The position numbers and the translations under genes were made by a program. Positions 14,836 through 23,609 of a DNA stretch of 64,000 nt are shown piece after piece. Within the stretch, counting starts at the first letter, position 1. Each line of letters begins with the position of its first letter. The notes below the pieces were generated by a model. The model was given only the letters and a program-made list of their open reading frames with translations, had not been told where the DNA came from and ran no database searches. Location: NCBI RefSeq assembly GCF_015191005.1, contig NZ_CP040442.1, forward strand, positions 2,728,001-2,792,000, given 5' to 3'. Origin of the DNA: Kaistella flava (ex Peng et al. 2021) (GTDB taxonomy: Bacteria; Bacteroidota; Bacteroidia; Flavobacteriales; Weeksellaceae).

Positions 14836-15459
14836 ATAATGAAGATTGAGAAAATCTAAAAGTTCCTGTTCGTTTTTCTTACCCATTTCGCGCAAAAGCC
14901 ACCCATTAGCTTTGTGCATTAAGTCGTTTTCATGATTTAAGTTTATGACTGCCAACTTCTTAAGCAAGTCAAAATCGTTATTTTTCACGTGAAACATTGT
15001 TGAAACTATAGCGATTCTTTTGGACCACAAATTTTCTTCTTAAGATAAATCCAGTAGAATTGAATCATCTTTATTTTCAAAACAATAGCGTCCTAAAATT
15101 TTATAACACGAAGTATCTACCAAATCCCAATTGTTGACGTATTTCTTATTTTTTAAATAAAACGCAACGATTTCTTTTTTCTCTTTAGGAATTTTGGACT
15201 TTTCAAATTTGGAAACCAAGATGAATAAAGCACAATGACGATGTTCGTGAATGGGCGAAGATAGAAGTTCTTCTAATTGAGATAAAGATATTTGGTCTCC
15301 GAATTCTTTCGCTACTTTTCTTTGATCAGGAACGGTTACGCCGATAAACTGATCACCTTCTGCGTATTCTCCTTTCCCAGCTTTGAAAAACCTGGGCATA
15401 TATTCTTTCTTTTCAGAATTTGAAAGATCTTGGAGCGCAGATTTAATTTCTTTAACCAT
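14836..15459 (-). pseudogene. DNA alkylation repair (AlkD-like) gene with nonsense codon and lost 3' end
   Basis: Residues MVKEIKSALQDLSN...YMPRFFKAGKGEYAEGDQFIGV...VRKVAKEF-type sequence and NNWDLVDTSCYKILG identify the HEAT-repeat DNA alkylation repair family (AlkD-like glycosylases). The frame is interrupted by an in-frame TAA at 15040-15042 (ILLDLS*EENLWSKRIA). It continues in the same frame to LNLHYN, after which homology ends at the junction with DUF6122 sequence (about 14832-14838). The family's usual closing motif (MPRT..RYAIE) is absent. With an early stop and a missing C-terminus it is very unlikely to be active. It starts 1 bp after the glutaminase stop. Confidence 0.8.
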
Positions 15460-15460
15460 T

Positions 15461-16381
15461 CTAAAAAATACTTTCGCCCGTTTGGGTGGTAAATTCTTCC
15501 AGAAATTTCATACCACGGTAGGAATTTCCCTTTTCATTGAGTTTCGGACTCCAGACAGCGAGGCAATAATGTTGTGGATAGATTGCAATAATTCCACCTC
15601 CAACGCCACTTTTTCCTGGCAATCCTACGAGGAAAGAAAACTCTCCTGATTCATCATAAAATCCGCAAGTGAGCAAAATCGCGTTGATTCTTTTGGCTTT
15701 ACTGTAAGGTAAAAACTGTTTGTTGTCGGAAGGTTTTCTACCACCGTTCGCCAAGTACAAAAAGCTTTTGCTCAGCTGCTTGCAAGTCATTTCGATGGAA
15801 CACAGATGGCAATAAAGTTCAATCACCGAGTCCGGTTTATTTTTTATATTTCCAAAAGATTTCATGAAATTACACATCGCTGCATTTCTGAAACTGTTTT
15901 GCATTTCACTCGCCGCCACTTTTTTATTAAAGAAAATATGATCATCTTCGGTTAGCTCTCGAATAAAAGACAGCAACTCTTCTTTTGGATTTTCACAAAT
16001 TTCTAATAGAATATCGCAAATAACCAAAGCTCCTGCATTGATAAAAGGATTTCGTGGAATTCCATGATCGGCTTCTAACTGAATTAAAGAATTAAATGCA
16101 CTTCCGGAAGGTTCTACATCTACTCTTTCCCAAAGTTTTTCTTCCAGTTTTTCATACACAAATGACAAGGCGAAAACTTTGGAAATACTTTGAATTGAGA
16201 ATTTCTCCTCAAAATCTCCACATCCAAAACTGTTATGTTTTAAATCGGTGAAGTTGACGCCAAATTTATTTTCATCGATACAGGCAAGTTCAGGAATGTA
16301 GTTCGGAACTTTACCCAGATTTTCTTTGGCAATAATATCGGCGTAGATCTTTGAAATAATATTTTGATAATCTAATTTCAT
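15461..16381 (-). CDS. glsA: Glutaminase A
   Basis: A 306-residue serine-type glutaminase that deaminates L-glutamine to glutamate and ammonia. The catalytic S-x-x-K is SISK (S65/K68) in FSIQSISKVF. Other family motifs include EPSGSAFNSL, PRNPFINAGAL and the glycine-rich GLPGKSGVGGGI near the C-terminus. Length is normal. It was probably the first gene of an operon with the two decayed genes behind it. It has a counterpart in the same window in glutamine and glutamate synthesis (glnN, gdhA). Confidence 0.95.
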   Translation of the reverse strand: MKLDYQNIISKIYADIIAKENLGKVPNYIPELACIDENKFGVNFTDLKHNSFGCGDFEEKFSIQSISKVFALSFVYEKLEEKLWERVDVEPSGSAFNSLIQLEADHGIPRNPFINAGALVICDILLEICENPKEELLSFIRELTEDDHIFFNKKVAASEMQNSFRNAAMCNFMKSFGNIKNKPDSVIELYCHLCSIEMTCKQLSKSFLYLANGGRKPSDNKQFLPYSKAKRINAILLTCGFYDESGEFSFLVGLPGKSGVGGGIIAIYPQHYCLAVWSPKLNEKGNSYRGMKFLEEFTTQTGESIF

Positions 16382-16412
16382 TTAAAAATGTGAGTATTTA
16401 CATTTTAGCTTT

Positions 16413-16447
16413 AAAAAAAATGCTTAAAATTAATCAAGCATTTTTTT
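16413..16447 (-). terminator. Terminator of hflX
   Basis: AAAAAATGCTT/AAGCATTTTTT inverted repeat with a 10-nt loop and a U-run on the - strand, 25 bp after the hflX stop. Confidence 0.8.
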
Positions 16448-16471
16448 AAAGTGCGCTTATCGCATTATATT

Positions 16472-17713
16472 TTAATCTTCCGATTCTTCTGATTTTGATT
16501 CGTCCGCTTCTTCATCATGATATTCAAATAAGAAATCATTGTAAGGGAATCTCGCAGTGTGAATTTTCAGAACCTCGTCGTAAATCATTTTCTTCATTTC
16601 CGGGAAATTCTCTTTGTGTAAAGCAGAAATAAATACCGTTGGATATTGTGATTTCGACATCCAGGTTTTCATCCATTCATCAAGAGAAATATTTTTTCTT
16701 GTTTCCGGTGTTAAATCGTCCTCGTCTTTTTTCTCGTAAGCGAAGGCATCAATTTTATTGAAAACCATGATCATCGGTTTTTGATGCGCATTAATTTCCA
16801 TTAAAGTTTGATTTACCGAATTGATGTGATCTTCGAAACTTTCGTGCGAAATATCTACAACATGAATCAATAAATCTGCTTCCCGAACTTCATCCAAAGT
16901 TGATTTAAAACTCTCTACCAATTGCGTCGGTAGTTTTCTAATAAACCCAACCGTATCCGTTAATAAGAATGGCAAATTCCCAATCACCACTTTTCTGACA
17001 GTCGTATCTAAAGTTGCAAATAATTTATCTTCAGCAAAAACATCAGACTTAGAAATGGCGTTCATCAAAGTAGATTTCCCAACATTGGTATAACCTACCA
17101 AAGCAACACGCACCATTTTACCACGGTTCTGTCTTTGAGTCGCCATCTGTTTATCGATGGTTTTCAGCTTGTCCTTTAATAAAGTTATTCTATCTCGAAT
17201 AATCCTTCTATCGGTTTCAATTTCTGTTTCCCCAGGACCACGCATTCCGATTCCCCCTTTTTGCTTATCAAGGTGAGACCACATTTTACTCAATCTTGGA
17301 AGTAAGTATTGATATTGAGCAAGTTCTACCTGAGTTCTTGCGTAAGACGTTTGCGCTCTTTGAGCAAAAATATCAAGAATCAAATTGGTTCTATCCAGGA
17401 TTTTAACCTCCTCCATTTCTTTTCCAAGATTCTTCAGTTGCGAAGGAGAAAGTTCGTCATCGAAAATCACGGTTCCGATTCCATTTGATTTTACATAATC
17501 CCTTATTTCCTGTGCTTTTCCACTCCCAATAAAAGTTTTGGGATCCTGTTGCGTCAATTTCTGAATGAATCTTTTGTCAATCGTTGCTCCTGCTGTTAAA
17601 GCCAAAAATTCGAGCTCGTCCATATATTCGACCAGCTTTTCCTCACTTTGATTTTGCGTCACTAAGCCGACTAACACGGCTTTTTCGTATAGATGTTCTT
17701 TTTTGTCTAGCAT
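16472..17713 (-). CDS. hflX: GTPase HflX
   Basis: A 413-residue ribosome-associated GTPase. The N-terminal HflX domain (TFIGSGKAQEI, IFDDELSPSQLKNL, the conserved GGIGMRGPGETEIETDRR near 150-170) is followed by a GTPase domain with G1 GYTNVGKST, G3 DTVGF and G4 NKID. The acidic C-terminal tail is DEEADESKSEESED. HflX rescues stalled or heat-damaged 70S ribosomes. It has its own promoter box and terminator. Confidence 0.95.
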   Translation of the reverse strand: MLDKKEHLYEKAVLVGLVTQNQSEEKLVEYMDELEFLALTAGATIDKRFIQKLTQQDPKTFIGSGKAQEIRDYVKSNGIGTVIFDDELSPSQLKNLGKEMEEVKILDRTNLILDIFAQRAQTSYARTQVELAQYQYLLPRLSKMWSHLDKQKGGIGMRGPGETEIETDRRIIRDRITLLKDKLKTIDKQMATQRQNRGKMVRVALVGYTNVGKSTLMNAISKSDVFAEDKLFATLDTTVRKVVIGNLPFLLTDTVGFIRKLPTQLVESFKSTLDEVREADLLIHVVDISHESFEDHINSVNQTLMEINAHQKPMIMVFNKIDAFAYEKKDEDDLTPETRKNISLDEWMKTWMSKSQYPTVFISALHKENFPEMKKMIYDEVLKIHTARFPYNDFLFEYHDEEADESKSEESED

Positions 17714-17735
17714 AAATTTCCTTTCGGCATTTGTA

Positions 17736-17743
17736 CAAAGATA
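17736..17743 (-). promoter_or_regulatory. Promoter -7 box (TATCTTTG) of hflX
   Basis: TAnnTTTG match 22 nt before the hflX ATG. Confidence 0.5.
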
Positions 17744-17764
17744 ATACTTTGAATTTCACAATTA

Positions 17765-17794
17765 AAAAATCTCAGATAAATTACCTGAGATTTT
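17765..17794 (-). terminator. Terminator of the META-domain lipoprotein gene
   Basis: AAAATCTCAG/CTGAGATTTT stem, 10-nt loop, U-run on the - strand, 20 bp after the gene's stop. Confidence 0.8.
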
Positions 17795-17813
17795 CACTAA
17801 TATTTATTAATTC

Positions 17814-18245
17814 TTAATCCCAATCAGCAGCGACAAATTTCATTTTCTTTCCGCTTGCGTTACTTAAAGTTAAGTAATGACCATCGATTTTATAACTGGT
17901 CATTGTTGGAAGTGCTTTCGCAAAAGTGGATTCTAAATCCATTGCTTTATCACAAAACATCATGGTGCTTCCAATTTGTGAAAATTTCACCGTTCCGTTT
18001 GCGTTAAAAACTGCGGAACCAAACATATTGTTACAGCCCATATTTGCCGAAAATTTCCCTGGTTCTTTTTGATCAGATAAATTAAGATGTGCTTTATTAC
18101 TCATCATTGAATCTTTTGTAAAACCCTGAAATTCAACCAACATCCAATCTCTTTTTACATTTTGAGAAACGTTGGTTTGAGTCGTGCAATTTGCCAATAA
18201 CAAAAGACCGAAAATGGCGATGAAGCCAGCTACTATTTTTTTCAT
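17814..18245 (-). CDS. META domain-containing lipoprotein (HslJ-like)
   Basis: A 143-residue protein with a lipoprotein signal peptide (FGLLLLANC, lipid-modified Cys at 20). The META domain is recognised by DWMLVEFQGFTKDS, the GCNNMFGSA motif and STMMFCDKAMDLESTF. META/HslJ proteins are envelope proteins linked to stress and antibiotic tolerance, with no known enzymatic activity. A single gene with its own terminator. Confidence 0.88.
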   Translation of the reverse strand: MKKIVAGFIAIFGLLLLANCTTQTNVSQNVKRDWMLVEFQGFTKDSMMSNKAHLNLSDQKEPGKFSANMGCNNMFGSAVFNANGTVKFSQIGSTMMFCDKAMDLESTFAKALPTMTSYKIDGHYLTLSNASGKKMKFVAADWD

Positions 18246-18293
18246 TTTTAAAAATTTCCTTTTACATTACTATTTCTGTGCCATCAATTTTTA

Positions 18294-18301
18294 TAAATTT
18301 G
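18294..18301 (+). promoter_or_regulatory. Promoter -7 box (TAAATTTG) of the YdeI-like gene
   Basis: TAnnTTTG match 17 nt before the ATG at 18319. Confidence 0.5.
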
Positions 18302-18318
18302 AATTTAATTTTTAAAAA

Positions 18319-18795
18319 ATGACAAAAGATTCTATTTCTTTCAAAGCGGTTATTTTACAAAGTGGTGATATTAATGCTGCTTATGTTGAATTTCCTTTTT
18401 CTACTGAAGAATTTTTTGGTAAAAAAGGATTGGTGAAAATAAAAGCCATGTTTGATGATAAGATCGAATACCGCGGCAGTTTAATTAAAATGAAAAGCGA
18501 TTGTCATACTCTGGGCTTAACACAGGAAATTCGGAAACAGCTTGGGAAATCGTTTGGTGATGAAGTTTCTGTAAAACTTTGGGAAGACAAAGAGGAAAGA
18601 ATAGTGATTATTCCGGATGATGTCGCAATTGTTTTTAATGAAAATTTAAAGGCAAAAGAACTATTTGACGCCATGAATTATACGCATCGCAAAGAATATA
18701 TCCGCTGGATTGTAGAAGCGAAAAAGCCGGAAACCCGCGAAAAAAGAAAACTAAAAATGATCGAAATGATCCTTCACGGAAAAAAAGGAATTTAA
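18319..18795 (+). CDS. DUF1905/YdeI-OmpD-associated family protein
   Basis: A 158-residue cytoplasmic protein. The N-terminal DUF1905 domain (FKAVILQSGDINAAYVEFPF, VKIKAMFDDKIEYRGSL) is followed by a short YdeI-type C-terminal region (HRKEYIRWIVEAKKPETREK). YdeI-like proteins have been linked to peptide or bacteriocin tolerance; the role here is unknown. Its TAA shares its last base with the ATG of the broken acetyltransferase (TAATG), so the two were translationally coupled. Confidence 0.82.
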   Translation: MTKDSISFKAVILQSGDINAAYVEFPFSTEEFFGKKGLVKIKAMFDDKIEYRGSLIKMKSDCHTLGLTQEIRKQLGKSFGDEVSVKLWEDKEERIVIIPDDVAIVFNENLKAKELFDAMNYTHRKEYIRWIVEAKKPETREKRKLKMIEMILHGKKGI

Positions 18796-19328
18796 TGAAA
18801 CAAATAAAAAATCTGGAAACTGAAAGACTTCTTTTATAACCAATGAGCATTGATGATGCGCCATTCATCTTTGAACTTTACAATTCACCGAACTTCATTA
18901 AGTTTATTGGTGATCGGAATATTAAATCAATTGAAGATGCAGAAAATTATATTACCAATAAATTTTTACCACAGTTTGAAAGATTAGGATATGGAAACTT
19001 TCTGATTAAATTAAAATCTGAAGGTACAAAAATTGGCGGCGTCGGTATTTTTGAAAGAGAAGGATTGGAAGTAAATGATATTGGTTTTTCATTCTTACCT
19101 GAATTTGAAGGAAAAGGTTTTGGTTTTGAAGCTTCCAAGAAATTAATGGAAACCGTCTTTTCTGAATTTGGTTTAAAAAAGATTTCTGCAATTACTTCTA
19201 AACAAAATATCGCTTCTCAAAAACTGATTGAAAAACTGAGACTTCAATATATCAAAACCGTTAGTTTACCAAATGATGACGAGGAATTGTTGTATTACGA
19301 AATTGAAAATAACAACGAAATTCTTTAA
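18795..19328 (+). pseudogene. GNAT N-acetyltransferase with early nonsense codon
   Basis: From the ATG at 18795 (overlapping the previous stop) the frame reads MKQIKNLETERLLL, then TAA at 18837-18839, then PMSIDDAPFIFELYNSP in the same frame to 19328. LETERLLL-x-PM is the standard N-terminus of RimJ/RimL-like GNAT enzymes, so the stop replaces one residue, usually Arg or Lys. Downstream the acetyl-CoA region is intact (FLPEFEGKGFGFEASKKLM, NIASQKLIEKL). Translation could restart at ATG 18843, making a 161-residue protein lacking the first strand, but activity is doubtful. Confidence 0.75.
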
Positions 19329-19333
19329 AAATA

Positions 19334-19361
19334 AAGGACACCTTTTTTGAAGGTGTCCTTA
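19334..19361. terminator. Bidirectional terminator between GNAT and hemE
   Basis: The perfect stem AAGGACACCTT/AAGGTGTCCTT has a 5-nt TTTTG loop between two convergent genes. It ends both transcripts. Confidence 0.85.
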
Positions 19362-19380
19362 TTATATATATGAAAAAATT

Positions 19381-20409
19381 TTAGTTCGGTTTCCAGTCAA
19401 CTACCGCTCTAATAAATGCTTCTGCATTTTCTAACGGAATATTTGGTAAAATCCCGTGTCCTAAATTGGCGATGTAACGGTCTTTCCCGAAACGGTTAAT
19501 CATTTCAGTTACCATTTTCGTGATGGTTTCTGGTGAAGAGTTCAATCTGTTAGGATCAAAATTCCCCTGTAAAGTCATCGTATGATTGGTTAGTGTTCTT
19601 GCTAATTCTGGAGTAATTGTCCAGTCAACACCCAAAGCAGAAACTTTAGATAAAGTCATTTCTTCCAAAGCGAACCAACATCCTTTACCAAAAACCACAA
19701 CGTGCGTTAATGGACTTAAGGCTTCTACAATTTGGTTGATATAAGGCCAAGAGAAAATTTGGTAATCTTCTGGCGACAATGAACCACCCCAAGAATCAAA
19801 TACCTGAACAGCCGAAACTCCTTTCTCTACTTTTCTTTTCAGATAAGCAATCGTCGTATCGGTGATTTTCTGTAATAATAAATGGGCTGCTTCTGGATTT
19901 CTGAAACAGAAACTTTTAGCAACATCCCAAGCTTTAGAACCTTTACCTTCGATGCAATAACAAAGGATTGTCCATGGTGAACCTGCAAAACCGATTAATG
20001 GAATATCATTGTCCAGCTTAATTAAAGTAAGTTCGATGGCGTCAAAAACATATCCTAAGGTTTCATTAACATCAGGAACTTCGATATTTTGAACATCTTC
20101 TAAAGTACGAATTGGCTTTTCTAACCAAGGACCAATTCCTTCTCTCATCTCGAAATCCATTCCCATTGCTTGGGGAACAACTAGGATATCTGAGAACAAA
20201 ATCGCTGCATCCAAAGGATATCTGCGAATCGGCATCATGGTAATTTCCGACGCCAATTCTGGCGTACGACATCTGGTGAAGAAATCATATTCATCACGCA
20301 TCGCACGAAATTCAGGCAAAAATCTTCCTGCCTGTCTCATCATCCAAACCGGCGGACGTTCTACTGTTTCGCCTCTTAATGCCTTTAAATATAAATCGTT
20401 TTTAATCAT
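19381..20409 (-). CDS. hemE: Uroporphyrinogen decarboxylase
   Basis: A 342-residue enzyme converting uroporphyrinogen III to coproporphyrinogen III by four decarboxylations. Family motifs are [18 protein letters not shown] near the N-terminus (substrate-binding Arg), [20 protein letters not shown] and [18 protein letters not shown] near the C-terminus. It is the last gene of the hemA-C-D-E cluster on the - strand, 32 bp after hemD. Confidence 0.97.
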   Translation of the reverse strand: MIKNDLYLKALRGETVERPPVWMMRQAGRFLPEFRAMRDEYDFFTRCRTPELASEITMMPIRRYPLDAAILFSDILVVPQAMGMDFEMREGIGPWLEKPIRTLEDVQNIEVPDVNETLGYVFDAIELTLIKLDNDIPLIGFAGSPWTILCYCIEGKGSKAWDVAKSFCFRNPEAAHLLLQKITDTTIAYLKRKVEKGVSAVQVFDSWGGSLSPEDYQIFSWPYINQIVEALSPLTHVVVFGKGCWFALEEMTLSKVSALGVDWTITPELARTLTNHTMTLQGNFDPNRLNSSPETITKMVTEMINRFGKDRYIANLGHGILPNIPLENAEAFIRAVVDWKPN

Positions 20410-20441
20410 AATCTTTAAATAAAATCAGAAACAAAAGTTTC

Positions 20442-21131
20442 TTAATGGCAGTTTATCGCTGCTCCTTCTTTTTTAATCAATTTAAGCAAAGCACTTAGGT
20501 CATTGTCTTTGCCTATAAATATTTGTTGGGTGGTATGTTTTTTAACTTCTGCTCCAGTCGTTTCGCCAATCGCATAGATTTGCTGAAAGTCTAAATTGTT
20601 ATTCTCAATGAAACTGCGCACACCACTTGGTGAGAAAAACGCAATTGAATCGTAATTCTTCTCTACTTTCGGATACAACAATTCAGTTTCATAAACGACT
20701 ACTTTCTTATAACCGATATTTTGCAATGGTAGTTTTTCCTGAAGAATGTCTAAAGCTAAGTTCCCACAAAAGTGAAGAAACTTTTCTTTTCCGCAGTTAT
20801 CGACAATAAATTCTGAAAGTTCTTTTGCGTTCTTTTTGGTCTTAAAAACTCCAAAACCATATTTTCGCAAGTGAGCTTTGGTTTTCTTTCCAACGCAGTA
20901 AATTTTGTTGAAATTTTTATCGGCAAAGTTTTCATGCGGTTTAAAACCATTTTTAAAAAATGACTCAACCCCATTTACACTTGTAAAAATTAAAGATTTG
21001 TTTCCTAAAGGAAATGGCGAAAGTTCAAGAAGATTGATTTTAATAACCTCTAAAAAATGGCTTGAAAATTCTGTTCCCAGTATATCAGAAACTTCCTTTT
21101 CATCAAGCTTTTTTGTAAACAGAATATTCAT
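20442..21131 (-). CDS. hemD: Uroporphyrinogen-III synthase
   Basis: A 229-residue protein with the weakly conserved two-domain HemD fold. Recognisable parts are the SLIFTSVNGVESFFKNGF segment, YCVGKKTKAHLRKYGF, and FFSPSGVRSFIENN with AIGETTGAEVKKH in the C-terminal half. It cyclises hydroxymethylbilane to uroporphyrinogen III. The assignment is strengthened by its place between hemC and hemE. Confidence 0.92.
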   Translation of the reverse strand: MNILFTKKLDEKEVSDILGTEFSSHFLEVIKINLLELSPFPLGNKSLIFTSVNGVESFFKNGFKPHENFADKNFNKIYCVGKKTKAHLRKYGFGVFKTKKNAKELSEFIVDNCGKEKFLHFCGNLALDILQEKLPLQNIGYKKVVVYETELLYPKVEKNYDSIAFFSPSGVRSFIENNNLDFQQIYAIGETTGAEVKKHTTQQIFIGKDNDLSALLKLIKKEGAAINCH

Positions 21132-21182
21132 TAAAAATAAATTATCAATAATTCCTATTATATAGAACGGTTGCGAATATTA

Positions 21183-22094
21183 CTAAAGATGCAGTTTAAT
21201 TTCCTGCATCAATTCTCTTCCGCCGTCTTTTAAAATTTTCTGAGCTAATTTTTCTCCAAAATTCTCGTGGTCATTCCAAGTGAAAATTTCGTCGATTTCC
21301 ATAGAAGTTTTACCATCTATAGAACACAGTCTGCCGATAAACCGCACTTCGTTTTTGTCATTAATCTCTGCAAAAGCACCGATTGGCGCAGTACAACCTC
21401 CTTCTAAAGTTTTTAAGAAATTTCTTTCAATATCGATACAAATCTGAGTTTCACGATGGTTTACATCTTTGAAGAATTCTTTAATATCATGATCATCAGC
21501 TCTTGCGGTAACGGCAACAACTCCTTGTGCGGGAGCAGAAATCATCATCGGAAGAAATTCATAATCAATAGATAATTTCATTCTTTCAATTGCTGCCAAT
21601 GAAAATAAAGTAGCATCGAAATCCTGATCTTCTAATTTCTGAAGACGTGTTTGCACATTTCCACGGATATCACAAAATTCCGTGTCCGGAAAATGTTTTG
21701 CCCAGAATGCACGGCGTCTTAAACTGCTGGTCGCAATTTTCAACTCATGCAATTCTTTGTCTTTAGAAGTCGATTTTCTTACTAAAACATCTTGTGGATA
21801 ATCCCGTTGTAAAACAGCGATAATCTCCACATTATGCGGAAGTTGAGTTGGAATATCTTTTAAAGAATGAACGGCGATATCAACTTCTTTATTCAATAAA
21901 GCAATATCTAAATCTTTAGTAAAAACCCCGGTAATCCCCATCGCATAAAGAGGTTCGGTAAGGTTTTTATCTCCAGTTGAAACAATCGGAGTGATATCAG
22001 TCTTGTAATTATTGTTTTGCAAGTTTCTGGCAACTTCTCTTGCCTGCCACAATGCAAGTGGCGAGTTTCGTGTACCTATTTTAATGCTTCTCAT
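21183..22094 (-). CDS. hemC: Hydroxymethylbilane synthase (porphobilinogen deaminase)
   Basis: A 303-residue protein. The motifs IGTRNSPLALWQA, DIAVHSLKDIPT, LRRRAFW, DIRGNVQTRLQKL, and the cofactor-binding Cys in LKTLEGGCTAPIGA are all present. It polymerises four porphobilinogens. Its ATG lies inside the end of hemA (14-nt overlap), so the two are co-translated. Confidence 0.97.
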   Translation of the reverse strand: MRSIKIGTRNSPLALWQAREVARNLQNNNYKTDITPIVSTGDKNLTEPLYAMGITGVFTKDLDIALLNKEVDIAVHSLKDIPTQLPHNVEIIAVLQRDYPQDVLVRKSTSKDKELHELKIATSSLRRRAFWAKHFPDTEFCDIRGNVQTRLQKLEDQDFDATLFSLAAIERMKLSIDYEFLPMMISAPAQGVVAVTARADDHDIKEFFKDVNHRETQICIDIERNFLKTLEGGCTAPIGAFAEINDKNEVRFIGRLCSIDGKTSMEIDEIFTWNDHENFGEKLAQKILKDGGRELMQEIKLHL

Positions 22095-23355
22095 TGAACT
22101 CTTTATTTGGTTGCTCTACTAAAATTTCGTGCATTAATTTACTAATTTCTTCGGCTTTCCAAGGATTATCGATGATGAATTTTGCGAAACGATTCGTGAT
22201 TTTCTGAATCATCTTGTCGGAAAGCTTCATATCATCCACTTCTATATAGTTATGTTTCTTGTGAATTTTATGCATTTCATTGCGCTCTATGTTCTTTAGC
22301 GATGCTTTGAAATGATGAATATTGGGAGCTAATTTTCTTTTCTTTTCCCATTCCAGAAAGTCTTTGGTCATTTCTTTAATGATTTCCTCTGCTTTTGGAA
22401 TTTCTTTTTGTCGTTGCACCATCGTCTCATTGATGTGAAGAGATAACTGATCAACATCAACCAAACTTACATTTTCATTCTCAGTAACATCTTTCGCTAC
22501 ATTATTTGGAATCGAAAGATCAATCACCAAGGTTTCTTTCCCATTAGGGAAATGCGATTTATTAATGATCGGATGCTGAGCTCCGGTTGCAACAATTAAA
22601 ATATCTGTTTTGCCTAACTCATCTTGAAAAGTATCAAACTCAATATAAGGAATTTGATATTTCTCTGCAATCTTCTCTGCTTTGTCGGCAGATCGGTTGG
22701 CAATTTTTACTCTTGGTTTATAAACATGCTTCACCAAATTCTCAACGGTATTCTGACCAATTTCTCCTACTCCAAGAAGTAAAATATTTTTATCAGAGAT
22801 TTGAATATGATTTTTTAAGATGTAATGAACCGCAGCGTAAGAAACCGAGGCAGCTCCGTTGGAAATACCTGTTTCGTTTTTAATTCTTTTAGAAATCTGA
22901 ATTGCTGAGTTAATGGCTCTTTCCAGAAAAGGATTAGAATATTTCTTCTCTTTTCTAAAACGATGATAAGCATTCTTGATTTGTCCGATGATTTCGAAAT
23001 CACCAATAATCTGACTTTCTAAACCGGCAGCTACTCTGAAAAGGTGATTAAGAGCTTCCTCATGTTTGACAATATTTACATATTGCATAAAATCGGTAAG
23101 ACTTACGCCAACAATTTTGCAGTATAATTCTGCAATCAAGAGGTAATTTTGAGTTGTGGTATAAATTTCGGTTCTGTTGCAAGTGGAAACCACAAAAGCA
23201 TCTCCCAAATTCAAATCATGAATTTGGTTCACAAAATACTTTACATTTTCGTCAAAAAACGCAAATTTACCCCGTATTTCTGCATCAGCTTTTTCAAAAC
23301 TGACGCTGAGAACGGCGAAATTAGCGGTTTGATGAATGTTATTATCCTTAGTCAT
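22081..23355 (-). CDS. hemA: Glutamyl-tRNA reductase
   Basis: A 424-residue enzyme making glutamate-1-semialdehyde from glutamyl-tRNA, the first step of the C5 tetrapyrrole route. The active-site Cys is in VVSTCNRTEIY. The NADPH-binding domain has LLLGVGEIGQNTVENL, and the helical dimerisation domain is at the C-terminus. It is first in the hem operon and divergent from mreB. The Cys and Arg/Glu motif are intact. Confidence 0.97.
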   Translation of the reverse strand: MTKDNNIHQTANFAVLSVSFEKADAEIRGKFAFFDENVKYFVNQIHDLNLGDAFVVSTCNRTEIYTTTQNYLLIAELYCKIVGVSLTDFMQYVNIVKHEEALNHLFRVAAGLESQIIGDFEIIGQIKNAYHRFRKEKKYSNPFLERAINSAIQISKRIKNETGISNGAASVSYAAVHYILKNHIQISDKNILLLGVGEIGQNTVENLVKHVYKPRVKIANRSADKAEKIAEKYQIPYIEFDTFQDELGKTDILIVATGAQHPIINKSHFPNGKETLVIDLSIPNNVAKDVTENENVSLVDVDQLSLHINETMVQRQKEIPKAEEIIKEMTKDFLEWEKKRKLAPNIHHFKASLKNIERNEMHKIHKKHNYIEVDDMKLSDKMIQKITNRFAKFIIDNPWKAEEISKLMHEILVEQPNKEFNEKH

Positions 23356-23365
23356 AGAGCAATCG

Positions 23366-23373
23366 CAAATTTA
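23366..23373 (-). promoter_or_regulatory. Promoter -7 box (TAAATTTG) of the hem operon
   Basis: TAnnTTTG match 10 nt before the hemA ATG. The 254 bp between hemA and mreB carry both divergent promoters and one isolated ATTAGGAGCAAT motif (23538-23549). Confidence 0.5.
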
Positions 23374-23576
23374 AGGTTTTAAATTGAATTGGTAAAGGAT
23401 ATAAAATATGAAGATTATCACCAAAATCTATAACCGTCAACCAAAAAAAAAGATATTCCATTTTTAAATCAAATATTTTGGTAATTAAAAAGTTATCAAT
23501 ATAATAAGAGGGAAATTTTAAGGAAATTTTAACCAAAATTAGGAGCAATGTAATTTTTAGAACGGTTCTAAATTTA

Positions 23577-23584
23577 TATCTTTG
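23577..23584 (+). promoter_or_regulatory. Promoter -7 box (TATCTTTG) of the mre operon
   Basis: TAnnTTTG match 25 nt before the mreB ATG at 23610. The preceding TTTTTAG region is about 20 bp upstream. Confidence 0.55.
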
Positions 23585-23609
23585 TACACTTTAAAAATTG
23601 AGCACAAAA

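Noticed and set aside
14779..15030. Separate 83-residue gene
   Set aside because: It is in the same frame as the AlkD-like gene, directly after its TAA, and continues that family's sequence. It is a pseudogene fragment.
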